NCBI GenBank assembly: GCA_021827745.1
Contig: JAKAUI010000045.1
Span: 1-33,562, forward strand
Direction of reading: 5' to 3'
DNA: 33,562 bases
From: Bacillota bacterium
GTDB lineage: Bacteria > Bacillota > Sulfobacillia > JAJZYS01 > JAJZLH01
Shown here: piece after piece, positions 1 to 7,266 of the stretch
Layout: each line of letters opens with the position of its first letter
Numbering within the stretch: the first letter of the stretch is position 1
Program-made: the position numbers and the translations under genes
The notes under the pieces: model-generated
What the model saw: the letters and a program-made list of their open reading frames with translations, nothing else
What the model was told of the DNA's origin: nothing
Database searches by the model: none

Positions 1-550
1 CGGCGGTCAGCACACTGGCGGCGACGGTGGCGATCAGGGCGATCCCGCCCTCATAGAAGAAGAGCGCCACGACGCCAACGATCACGCCAACCCCCAGCGT
101 GGAGGCAAAGAAGATCGCAGAGACGCCATCCAAGACGGACTTGGCGTCGAGGATCGCATTTTGGCCCCGCAGGCCGCTGTCGATGGCACCGATGATGGCG
201 AGTGGACCGACGCACCAGACCACGGTCGCCAAGACCGCCCCTTCGCCAAAGCGGCTCTCGTCCGAGTGCAGGACGCGCTTGAGCCACTCGCCGGCCCGGT
301 CGAAGCCCTCTTGAATGTGGGTCAGCTCGCCGATCAGCATGCCCAGCACGGCCGAGGCGGTGAGCAGCACCGGATCCGTGTGCGAAAGGGCCAGCGACAG
401 CCCGATGGCGATCACGGCCAGGGACATCGCCTTGGTCACGCTCTCCTGCAGAGTCAGCGGGATCCGTCTCAACAGCAGGCCGATCAGCGTCCCGGCCAGC
501 GCCGCAGCCGTGTTGACCAGCGGCCCCGCCTCTCGCACCAAGACGGACAT
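1..550 (-). CDS. DUF554 family membrane protein (partial, runs off left edge)
   Basis: Manual translation from ATG at 550 gives MSVLVREAGPLVNTAAALAGTLIGLLLRRIPLTLQESVTKAMSLAVIAIGLSLAFSHTDPVLL...FFYEGGIALIATVAASVLTA, a DUF554-like pattern. GGAGAGGTGAG ribosome-binding sequence upstream. The listed ORF 51..557 is a different frame. Confidence 0.85.
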   Translation of the reverse strand, partial: MSVLVREAGPLVNTAAALAGTLIGLLLRRIPLTLQESVTKAMSLAVIAIGLSLALSHTDPVLLTASAVLGMLIGELTHIQEGFDRAGEWLKRVLHSDESRFGEGAVLATVVWCVGPLAIIGAIDSGLRGQNAILDAKSVLDGVSAIFFASTLGVGVIVGVVALFFYEGGIALIATVAASVLTA

Positions 551-582
551 CGCTCACCTCTCCTCGCTGACGTCCGCCGCGG

Positions 583-611
583 GCGACATCTAAGACCGGC
601 TGGGGTACAAT
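583..611 (+). promoter_or_regulatory. Putative sigmaA-type promoter for the glutaredoxin-like/zinc-ribbon gene pair
   Basis: GCGACA (583-588), 17-nt spacer, TACAAT (606-611), followed by AAGGAGGTGG RBS before GTG 634. Confidence 0.5.
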
Positions 612-633
612 CGCGCTCTAAGGAGGTGGCTTC

Positions 634-879
634 GTGGCCTATCCAGCGGTGACCGTCTACCATTCCCCAGGCTGAGGTTCCTGCCATCAGGCGATGGAGT
701 TCTTGAAGTCCCAGGGGGTGCCCTTCGTCGAACGTGACGTGGTGGCAGACGAAGGGGCAATCGACGAACTCCTGAAGCACACCGGAGGCGTCCGGGGGAC
801 GCCCGTGATTGTGATCGGAAGCACCGTGCTGCGGGGCTTTAACCGCGGCAAGGTGAGCGAGTTGCTGGGTCTTTCCTGA
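634..879 (+). CDS. Candidate selenocysteine-containing glutaredoxin-like protein (UGA recoded at 673-675)
   Basis: GTG at 634 preceded by AAGGAGGTGG. Reading through TGA 673-675 gives (M)AYPAVTVYHSPG-U-GSCHQAMEFLKSQGVPFVERDVVADEGAIDELLKHTGGVRGTPVIVIGSTVLRGFNRGKVSELLGLS. Glutaredoxin fold signatures: beta1 VTVYHS, UxxC active site, GTPVIVIG cis-Pro loop. The listed ORF 694..879 is only the part after the active site. Confidence 0.8.
681..699 (+). promoter_or_regulatory. Putative bacterial SECIS hairpin within the coding sequence
   Basis: CCATC (684-688) pairs with GATGG (693-697) around loop AGGC (689-692); extended by C681-G699 and U682-A698 with a bulged G683. Loop starts 14 nt after the UGA and has G in its second position. 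Confidence 0.55.
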
Positions 880-880
880 A

Positions 881-1189
881 ATGGAAGCGCACGGCGATCG
901 TCTGATCTGCCCCGACTGCGGGCAGCCCATCTTGGTCCCAGACGACGCCCAGGCCGGCGACCTTCTCGAATGTCCAGAGTGCGCCGGCATTCTGTTCCGC
1001 CTGCAGCCGATGTCCGGTCGGCTGCAGGGCCAGCAGGTCCAGATGGTGAGCTGCCCAGGCACAGATCAGTTGGTGGAGATCGTGTGCGGGACGCCGGTGG
1101 GGACCGTGTACCACTGCGACGGACGATCCTACGTCCTGACCTACGCCTTTGGCAGCTACGCCTTAGAAGCCTCGTCGTCGCGCTCCTGA
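881..1189 (+). CDS. Small zinc-ribbon protein, N-terminal CxxC-x19-CxxC resembling LysW-type ribbons, function unknown
   Basis: LICPDCGQPILVPDDAQAGDLLECPECAGILFRL. Start lies 1 nt after the stop of the Sec-glutaredoxin candidate (likely co-translated). Confidence 0.75.
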   Translation: MEAHGDRLICPDCGQPILVPDDAQAGDLLECPECAGILFRLQPMSGRLQGQQVQMVSCPGTDQLVEIVCGTPVGTVYHCDGRSYVLTYAFGSYALEASSSRS

Positions 1190-1216
1190 CGGCGAGCTAG
1201 CGCACGCAGACACAGC

Positions 1217-1254
1217 CGCAGGGCCCTGCACGCGACGATGTGCAGGGCCCTGCG
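1217..1254. repeat. Perfect 15-bp inverted repeat, possible rho-independent-like terminator or operator
   Basis: CGCAGGGCCCTGCAC (1217-1231), GCGACGAT loop (1232-1239), GTGCAGGGCCCTGCG (1240-1254). No T-tract follows on either strand. Confidence 0.9.
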
Positions 1255-2199
1255 CCAGGGGAGGGACAGGCTGCGAGCCAGCAAGGGTGGGCCAAAGAGG
1301 GCCCGATCAGAGTCGGCTCGACGCTCGGCATGGCGCTTGGTGCCGTGGTTGGGGCTGTGGGACTGAACTTCTTTTTGATCCCCAATCACCTGATCGACGG
1401 CGGCCTGACCGGAATCGCCATCTTGCTCTATGACCTGTTTCGCCTGCCGGTCGGGCCGATCTTGCTGCTGCTCAATGTGCCGCTCGTTGCTCTGTCCTGG
1501 GTGGCAATCGGACCAAAGTTCGTGGTGCGCACGGCGCTTGGCACCGTGCTCTTCTCCGTGGCCCTGACCGTCCTGCCGGTCCACCCCGTGGTCAACAATC
1601 AGCTGCTGGCCGCGGTCTATGGCGGCCTTCTGTCCGGAGCCGGCATCGGCCTGATCTTTCGGATGGGCGGGTCCACCGGCGGCACAGACTTCGTGGCCCG
1701 CCTGCTCAGGCGCTACCTCGACCTGCCGATGGGGGTCGGCCTGCTCGGGGCCGATGCCGTGGTGATCGCTCTCTTCGCTCTGGTGATGGGGCTTGTCCCA
1801 GCCATGTACTCCCTGCTCGCCCTGTTCGTGGGCAGCCGGATCATCGACTTTCTGATCGACGGGCTGGCCGTGCAGCGGGTCGCCCTGGTCGTGTCCGATC
1901 ATCCCGAAGAGATTGCAGACGCCGTGATGGCCGAACTGGGCCGTGGCGTGACCGCCCTCAAGGGGCAGGGCATGTATTCCAAACAAGAGCGGCCGGTGCT
2001 GCTGATCGCCGTCTCACGGCTGGAAACGGTGCGACTGAAGGCGCTCGTGGTGGCAATCGACCCTGCGGCCTTCTTGATCATCCATCACGCCCACGAGGTC
2101 TTGGGCGAAGGCTTCATGCCGTTTGAGCCAGGCGCCCGCCGCCGCTTGAGGGCAGCCGAACCTGAGCTCAGCGAACCGACCACACCACCTTCACCGTGA
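1240..2199 (+). CDS. YitT family (DUF161/DUF2179) membrane protein
   Basis: GLNFFLIPNHLIDGGLTGIAILLY, GGSTGGTDFVARLL, GRGVTALKGQGMYS; DUF2179 C-terminal domain. Start uncertain: GTG 1240 lies inside the hairpin; the next in-frame ATG is 1330. Confidence 0.88.
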   Translation: MQGPAPGEGQAASQQGWAKEGPIRVGSTLGMALGAVVGAVGLNFFLIPNHLIDGGLTGIAILLYDLFRLPVGPILLLLNVPLVALSWVAIGPKFVVRTALGTVLFSVALTVLPVHPVVNNQLLAAVYGGLLSGAGIGLIFRMGGSTGGTDFVARLLRRYLDLPMGVGLLGADAVVIALFALVMGLVPAMYSLLALFVGSRIIDFLIDGLAVQRVALVVSDHPEEIADAVMAELGRGVTALKGQGMYSKQERPVLLIAVSRLETVRLKALVVAIDPAAFLIIHHAHEVLGEGFMPFEPGARRRLRAAEPELSEPTTPPSP

Positions 2200-2899
2200 C
2201 CGAGACCGGCTGGGAGCCTGACTGAACGGGAGAGCCCGCATTGGCCATGGCGTTGTACTGGGCGCCATAAGGCGCGAACGTTGTCGGCGCCACATCCTCC
2301 ACCGACAGCACGGACCCCAGCGTCTTGCCCATGGCCGATGCCGCCGTCTGGGCCTCGGCCTTGGCCTGGGCGATGGCCTGGGCCTCAGCCTTGGTCAGGG
2401 CGGCGTTTTGGTTCAGCACTTCGTACTGCACATTTTGGACGCTGTTTGCCCCGCTGGCGATGCCGACTGAGAGCACCTTACCCACCAGTGGCAGGTTGCT
2501 GACTGTAACCTGCAGGGTGTCAGACACGGTGTACCCGACGATGGTGGGCGCGCCCCCCGCAAGCTTGCTCTGGCCGTTGTACTGCGGATAGAGGTTGTAG
2601 TTGAGGGTCTGCAGCGCCGAGGCCGGCACCCCGAGGTGTTGTTCGATGGCCTGTTCCACTGCCGCCATCAAGGTATCATTGTGGGTGACCGCACTCTGGG
2701 CATTGGCGCCGGTGCTCATCACGCCGAGTTGGATCACGGCCGTGTCCGGAGCGACCTGAACCGTGCCGGTGCCGAGTTCTGTGATCGCGGCCGAGGGCGC
2801 GGCGGCCGGTCCCTTCAGCAGGACCACCGCAGCTAGCGCCACCACGGCCACCGTCGGAATCAACCAGCCCCATCTCGCCATCTGGTCCATCACACCCAC
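2168..2899 (-). CDS. SIMPL (DUF541) domain-containing secreted/membrane-anchored protein
   Basis: N-terminal TM segment, GTGTVQVAPDTAVIQLGV, YTVSDTLQVTVSNL, AQAKAEAQTAASAMGKTLGSVLSVED typical of the SIMPL domain. Confidence 0.85.
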   Translation of the reverse strand: MGVMDQMARWGWLIPTVAVVALAAVVLLKGPAAAPSAAITELGTGTVQVAPDTAVIQLGVMSTGANAQSAVTHNDTLMAAVEQAIEQHLGVPASALQTLNYNLYPQYNGQSKLAGGAPTIVGYTVSDTLQVTVSNLPLVGKVLSVGIASGANSVQNVQYEVLNQNAALTKAEAQAIAQAKAEAQTAASAMGKTLGSVLSVEDVAPTTFAPYGAQYNAMANAGSPVQSGSQPVSVTVKVVWSVR

Positions 2900-2980
2900 T
2901 CCTCGTCACGCTACCGGCTCCTACCGCCAAGAGGCTGATGGTCCCGCAAAAGGTTCCCGAAAATAGCGAGGAGGCCCGCC

Positions 2981-3460
2981 ATGCCATCTGAAGTCGACCC
3001 TTCCGCCCGACTCTCTGCCCTGGTGCAGCCTGGCGTCAAGACGCTCTTGGACGTGCTCTCGATCACGATCGAGGAGGCCTCTGGCCAACGCGTCGTGATG
3101 ACGATGCCCGTCGACTGGCACGTGCACCAGCCCTTTGGCTATCTGCACGGCGGCGCCTCGGCAGTCCTGGCCGAGTCGGCGGCCAGCATCGGTGGTCAGT
3201 TGGCGCTCGCCGACCCGCTTTCCCAGGGCGTGATGGGTATCGAGCTGAACATCTCCCACCTGCGCTCGATGCGCGAGGGGACGCTTCGGGCAGAAGCGAC
3301 GCCGGTGCGGGTCGGACGCACCACCATGGTCTGGCAGATCGCACTCACGGATCAGGCCGGACGGGCGATCGCCACCAGCCGCTGCACCCTGGCCGTGGTC
3401 AGTCGCCAGCGATCGACGCCGCCTGATCAGGCTATGGCTGGGCCTTCAAAAACGCGCTGA
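2981..3460 (+). CDS. Hotdog-fold thioesterase (PaaI/MenI-like)
   Basis: HQPFGYLHGGASAVLAESAASIGG and GRTTMVWQIALTDQAGRAIATSRCTLAVV; GAGG upstream. Confidence 0.85.
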   Translation: MPSEVDPSARLSALVQPGVKTLLDVLSITIEEASGQRVVMTMPVDWHVHQPFGYLHGGASAVLAESAASIGGQLALADPLSQGVMGIELNISHLRSMREGTLRAEATPVRVGRTTMVWQIALTDQAGRAIATSRCTLAVVSRQRSTPPDQAMAGPSKTR

Positions 3461-4391
3461 AGTCCGCTACCTGAGCCGAGGCGGTGGCACCGAGCAGCGG
3501 CAGCTGAAAGACCTCCTCCACCGTTTTCAGTAAAGACAGATGGTCGAGCGGAGTCGAGACGACGAGACCGGGGCGGACGAGCGGCGAGATGACCAGGGTC
3601 AGGACGTGCCCGCCGCCGCCGGTCGGGCTGAGTTGCCCCTGGTTGTTGATGCCCCTCACGTCGGCTCCGTTGCCTTCATCCCAGGTCACCACCAAGAGCC
3701 CGCCCTGCTTCCAGGCGGCGCTGGCCGTGATCGCCGCCACCTCCTTTTCAAGCCACGTGGCCGCCTGGCTGGCCGGGCAGTTGTGCCCATCGTTGCAGAG
3801 ATTCGGGGTGATCCAGACAAAGCGCGGGATGGCTGACGCCGATCCGCCAAGGCGCGTGTTCAGGTTGGTCAGCGGCTGGATATGCTGGCAGAGGGACGTC
3901 GCGTGCACGATCGAGCTGTAGTAGCGAAACGGGTCGTGCTTGCCGGCGTAGTTTGTGGGCGGCCACCACGGCCCCAGCCAGCAGTCAGAGGGCAGCCCCT
4001 CCATGTAGGCACCCCAGCTCACGCCTTTGGCGCTGAGCTCCTGGCCCAAATTGGGCACGGCCAGTTGACAGTACCAGCAGTCGGTGGTGATCCCGAAGGT
4101 GCCCCCCGAGGTCAACGAGATGTAGTTGGGCAGGCTGGGATGGGTGGTCGCATAGTACTGGCTGGCGCTGGCGTAGCGCACAGAGAGCGCCTTCAGTGCA
4201 GGCACCGCCAGGGCCGCTCGGTAGCCGAGGTTTTCCATGACAATGACAAAGACGCGGTTTACCTGGCTCAGGCGGTGCACTGCCTGGGGCGGGTGGGGCG
4301 GCGCCGTCGGAGCAAGCGCAGGCACCGGCCGTACGCTGACCACGGCCACGGCGAGCAGGGCGAAGACGATCAGTCGGCCGATCGTTCGCAT
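3432..4391 (-). CDS. Secreted phosphoesterase (PF04185-like, acid phosphatase/phospholipase C superfamily)
   Basis: Signal peptide; FVIVMENLGY, THPSLPNYISLTSG, VVTWDEGNGAD, GGGGHVLTLVISP, DHLSLLKTVEEVF. Confidence 0.85.
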   Translation of the reverse strand: MRTIGRLIVFALLAVAVVSVRPVPALAPTAPPHPPQAVHRLSQVNRVFVIVMENLGYRAALAVPALKALSVRYASASQYYATTHPSLPNYISLTSGGTFGITTDCWYCQLAVPNLGQELSAKGVSWGAYMEGLPSDCWLGPWWPPTNYAGKHDPFRYYSSIVHATSLCQHIQPLTNLNTRLGGSASAIPRFVWITPNLCNDGHNCPASQAATWLEKEVAAITASAAWKQGGLLVVTWDEGNGADVRGINNQGQLSPTGGGGHVLTLVISPLVRPGLVVSTPLDHLSLLKTVEEVFQLPLLGATASAQVADFSAFLKAQP

Positions 4392-4402
4392 CGGGCCTCA
4401 CC

Positions 4403-5023
4403 TCAGCCTCTTCGGTACAGTTCGGCCAGCTGACGAGCGCTGTCTTCCGTAAGGTCTTGACCGTGTCCCGCCAACAGGATTGTCGGTTCAAGTTCCATCA
4501 GCCGCTTGAGATGTGCTCTGAGCGACACGGCCGTCACATCGGCGTGAAAGGCCTCTCCGTAGTGCATCAGCCCGTGCGCTCCCGCCACCACCAGGTCTGA
4601 GACGACCAAGAGGCGCCGCCTCGGGTCGAAGAAGGCACACTCGGCGCCAAAGTTCTGAACGGTCGGCAGATCGATCACATCAAACCCGAAGATCCGGTCG
4701 CCTTCGGCCAGGGCCTGGTCGACCAGCACACCGGCCGCCACCAGGCCGGCCACATCCCGGGCCGGGGCGGCGATCGGCGGCATGCCGACCCTCGCCCGAA
4801 GCGCTCCGGCCGCCCGGTCATGGTGGCCACCGGTGAGCAGGATGCCGGAGACGGAACCGAGCGCGCGCAGTGCGCTCACCACCCCTGGTGCAGCTGGGGG
4901 GTCGAACACCACCCAGCCGTCCGCCGTGCGCACCACATGGCCGACCAAGTCAGGCTGGTCAGGGTCGGCGCTCGGCACCTCCCAGCGCCAGATGTCCTCA
5001 CTCACCGGCTCGATGCTCCCCAC
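4403..5023 (-). CDS. MBL-fold hydrolase-like protein with degenerate metal-binding motif
   Basis: LTGGHHDRAAG in place of the canonical HxHxDH; later LLVVSDLVVAGAHGLMHYGE and LLAGHGQDL match MBL motif positions. Confidence 0.65.
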   Translation of the reverse strand: MGSIEPVSEDIWRWEVPSADPDQPDLVGHVVRTADGWVVFDPPAAPGVVSALRALGSVSGILLTGGHHDRAAGALRARVGMPPIAAPARDVAGLVAAGVLVDQALAEGDRIFGFDVIDLPTVQNFGAECAFFDPRRRLLVVSDLVVAGAHGLMHYGEAFHADVTAVSLRAHLKRLMELEPTILLAGHGQDLTEDSARQLAELYRRG

Positions 5024-5026
5024 CTC

Positions 5027-6046
5027 CTAATAGCCGGCGGCCTTGCGCGCCGCCTGCTGCTCCGCATAGGTGTTCGAAAAGATCTCCTGACCGTCTGGCA
5101 GGCTGAAGAAGTAGAGATAGGAGACGTGCGCCGGGTGCAGGATGGCCAAGATTGCAGCCAGCCCCGGGTTGCTGATCGGGCCCGGCGGCAGTCCCGTGGT
5201 GTGCAGGGTGTTGTAGGGGCTCTTCGAGGCCAGGTCGGTTGCCGTCAGCTCGGTGCCAGGCACCCGGAGGGCATAGGAGATGGTGGCGTCGGAGCCAAGC
5301 GGCATGTTCGCCTTCATCCGATTCAAGAAGACTGCCGCCACCAGGGGCACGTCCTTGGCCAAGAATGCCTCCTGCTGGACCATCGAGGCGAGAGTCACCA
5401 CCTGGTTCACGCTCAACCCCTCTGCCCTCGCCTCCGATCGCAGCGCGGACGAGAACTTCTGTTGGAAGGTGTGGGCCAGGACGGCGAGAACCTCGCTGGC
5501 GCTGATCCCGTAGGGCAGCTGATAGGTGGCTGGAAACAGGTAGCCCTCGGCCGCATCCAATACCGGAGCCCCGGTTGGCAGGTACGGGTTGTGATAGGCC
5601 TGGGCGACCGTCATGAAGCTGGCCGCGGAAACAACGCCCATCTGCCCCAGACGGGCTGCGATCTGGCGGACCGTGAAGCCCTCCGGAACCACCAGCTTGC
5701 GGGTCGCCACCTTGCCGGAAACGAGCAGCGCCAGGATGGAGGCGGTGCTGATCTGTCCCGAGATCAGGTAGGTTCCAGCCTTCAGGTGGCCAGCGGCGTG
5801 GGTCAGTGCGCTGAACAGGCGCACATAGAGGGCGCTCCGCACCAGATGGTGTGCCGCCAGGGCGGTTGCCACCTGAGCGGCGCTCTCCCCCGGGCGCACC
5901 GTGAAGAGCTGCGTGCGGACAGTGCCGCCAACCGGCTGGCCGCTCACCCACCACCAGCTGCCAAGCGCCAGCGCCAGAGCGACCACGAGCCCACCCAGGG
6001 CGGCTCGTCGGCGGCCGCTCGAACTCCAGGTCCGAAGCATCTTCAT
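5027..6046 (-). CDS. mltG: Endolytic murein transglycosylase MltG
   Basis: VPEGFTVRQIAARL, EGYLFPATYQLPYG, LASMVQQEAFLAKDVPLVAAVFLNRMKANMPLGSDATISYAL, SPYNTLHTTGLPPGPISNPGLAAI. Confidence 0.95.
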   Translation of the reverse strand: MKMLRTWSSSGRRRAALGGLVVALALALGSWWWVSGQPVGGTVRTQLFTVRPGESAAQVATALAAHHLVRSALYVRLFSALTHAAGHLKAGTYLISGQISTASILALLVSGKVATRKLVVPEGFTVRQIAARLGQMGVVSAASFMTVAQAYHNPYLPTGAPVLDAAEGYLFPATYQLPYGISASEVLAVLAHTFQQKFSSALRSEARAEGLSVNQVVTLASMVQQEAFLAKDVPLVAAVFLNRMKANMPLGSDATISYALRVPGTELTATDLASKSPYNTLHTTGLPPGPISNPGLAAILAILHPAHVSYLYFFSLPDGQEIFSNTYAEQQAARKAAGY

Positions 6047-6118
6047 CGCATCCGGGATCGGCGACCATCCGCCGGCTGATCTTCCTTTCCGCCGAGAGCA
6101 GGCGGCGGCCAGCTGGTT

Positions 6119-6538
6119 CTAGTCGTCAGCGTCCTCGTCCTCATCTTCCTCCAGGTCGGCCAGCTGGTCCCAGGCGTCGACCACCCGCTGCCATTCATCT
6201 TCGTCCTCGATGGCAACGAGCGCCATCTCTCCCTGCTCGTCGGTGTCCATGCGCAGGATCAACGCCTCGTCCTCGTCTTCGCTGACCTCGGGCGGCGCCA
6301 AATTCGGCAGCAGGTCGGCCGCCTCCGGCTCCGAGGCGTCCTCGTCATCTCCGTTCTCGGTACCTCCGGTGAGATCGGGGGTGGCCTGCACCGGCCCAGT
6401 GGGCACTAGCACGGCGTAGCGGCTGGTTCCAACCTGGATGGCATCCAGGAAGATGAAGTCCTGTTCGCTGCCATCCTCGTCCGTGAGCGTGATGACCTCT
6501 TCCTCGTCGAAGGGGACATCGTCTCGCGGGTTAGCCAT
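6119..6538 (-). CDS. DUF1292 (YrzB-like) protein with acidic C-terminal tail
   Basis: EEVITLTDEDGSEQDFIFLDAIQVGTSRYAVLVP; synteny downstream of ruvX. Start set to ATG 6538 (MANPRDD) rather than the longer ORF. Confidence 0.85.
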   Translation of the reverse strand: MANPRDDVPFDEEEVITLTDEDGSEQDFIFLDAIQVGTSRYAVLVPTGPVQATPDLTGGTENGDDEDASEPEAADLLPNLAPPEVSEDEDEALILRMDTDEQGEMALVAIEDEDEWQRVVDAWDQLADLEEDEDEDADD

Positions 6539-6989
6539 TGATTCCGCCATCCTTTCCATCGGGCACCGTCTTGTCCTGATCTCGCCTTCGGGAACGGTCC
6601 AAGTAAGCCTGCAGCATCACGGCGGCTGCCAGGGAGTCGATTCCTCCCTTTCTCCCAGCCTGTAGCCTTCCCTGCTCTCGAAGCATGCTTTTCGCCTGAA
6701 CCGTCGTCAGCCGCTCGTCCCACATCACCACCGGGCAGGCCACCTGCTCGGCCAGATCCGCTGCGAACTGGCGCGCCGCCTGAGCCTCTGGCCCTTCAAC
6801 GCCGGTCGTGCGGATGGGCAGGCCGACCACCACCTGCTCGATCTTCTCCCGAGCCACCAGGGCGGCGATCTGCTCGACCGCCTGCGGCCCCGAGGGCATG
6901 ATGGGCCGGGGATGCGCCATCAGGCCCAGTTCGTCTGTCACCGCCAGACCCAGGCGTCGCTCGCCGGGGTCGATCCCGAGCATCGCCAC
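6531..6989 (-). CDS. ruvX: Holliday junction resolvase RuvX (YqgF)
   Basis: MAMLGIDPGERRLGLAVTDELG, VVGLPIRTTGVEGPEAQ, VVMWDERLTTVQAKSML. Confidence 0.95.
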   Translation of the reverse strand: MAMLGIDPGERRLGLAVTDELGLMAHPRPIMPSGPQAVEQIAALVAREKIEQVVVGLPIRTTGVEGPEAQAARQFAADLAEQVACPVVMWDERLTTVQAKSMLREQGRLQAGRKGGIDSLAAAVMLQAYLDRSRRRDQDKTVPDGKDGGING

Positions 6990-6991
6990 CC

Positions 6992-7240
6992 TTAGCTCCC
7001 CAGGTAGCGGCGGACCAGCTCCTCGATGATTTCATCGCGCGGCAGCGTGCGGATGGCCTCTCTGGCGTTGCGGTGCGCCGTGATGTAGGCCGGATCTCCG
7101 GAGAGCAGATAACCGGAGATCTGCACCACCGGCTGGTATCCCTTTTCCTCCAGCGCCTGGCGCACCTGGCTGAGCACCCGCTCGACCTGGTCCGGCCGAT
7201 TGGGCTCCGGCGGAATGATCCGAGTCTTGTCGTCGGTCAC
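6992..7240 (-). CDS. IreB family regulatory phosphoprotein (DUF965)
   Basis: [53 protein letters not shown]; located between alaS and ruvX. Confidence 0.95.
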   Translation of the reverse strand: MTDDKTRIIPPEPNRPDQVERVLSQVRQALEEKGYQPVVQISGYLLSGDPAYITAHRNAREAIRTLPRDEIIEELVRRYLGS

Positions 7241-7266
7241 GGCTACCTGCCTCCTCCTGACTCAGG

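Noticed and set aside
51-557. 168-aa minus-strand ORF at the left edge
   Set aside because: Out of frame with the DUF554 protein; the frame starting at ATG 550 gives a convincing membrane protein instead.
634-675. Pseudogene or sequencing-error explanation for the in-frame TGA
   Set aside because: Not excluded, but less likely: no frameshift, the UxxC position is exact, the downstream fold is intact, and a SECIS-like hairpin follows.
694-879. 61-aa ORF taken at face value as a complete small protein
   Set aside because: Its ATG has no good RBS and the frame extends in-phase through the UGA to GTG 634 with a strong RBS and the missing N-terminal half of the glutaredoxin fold.
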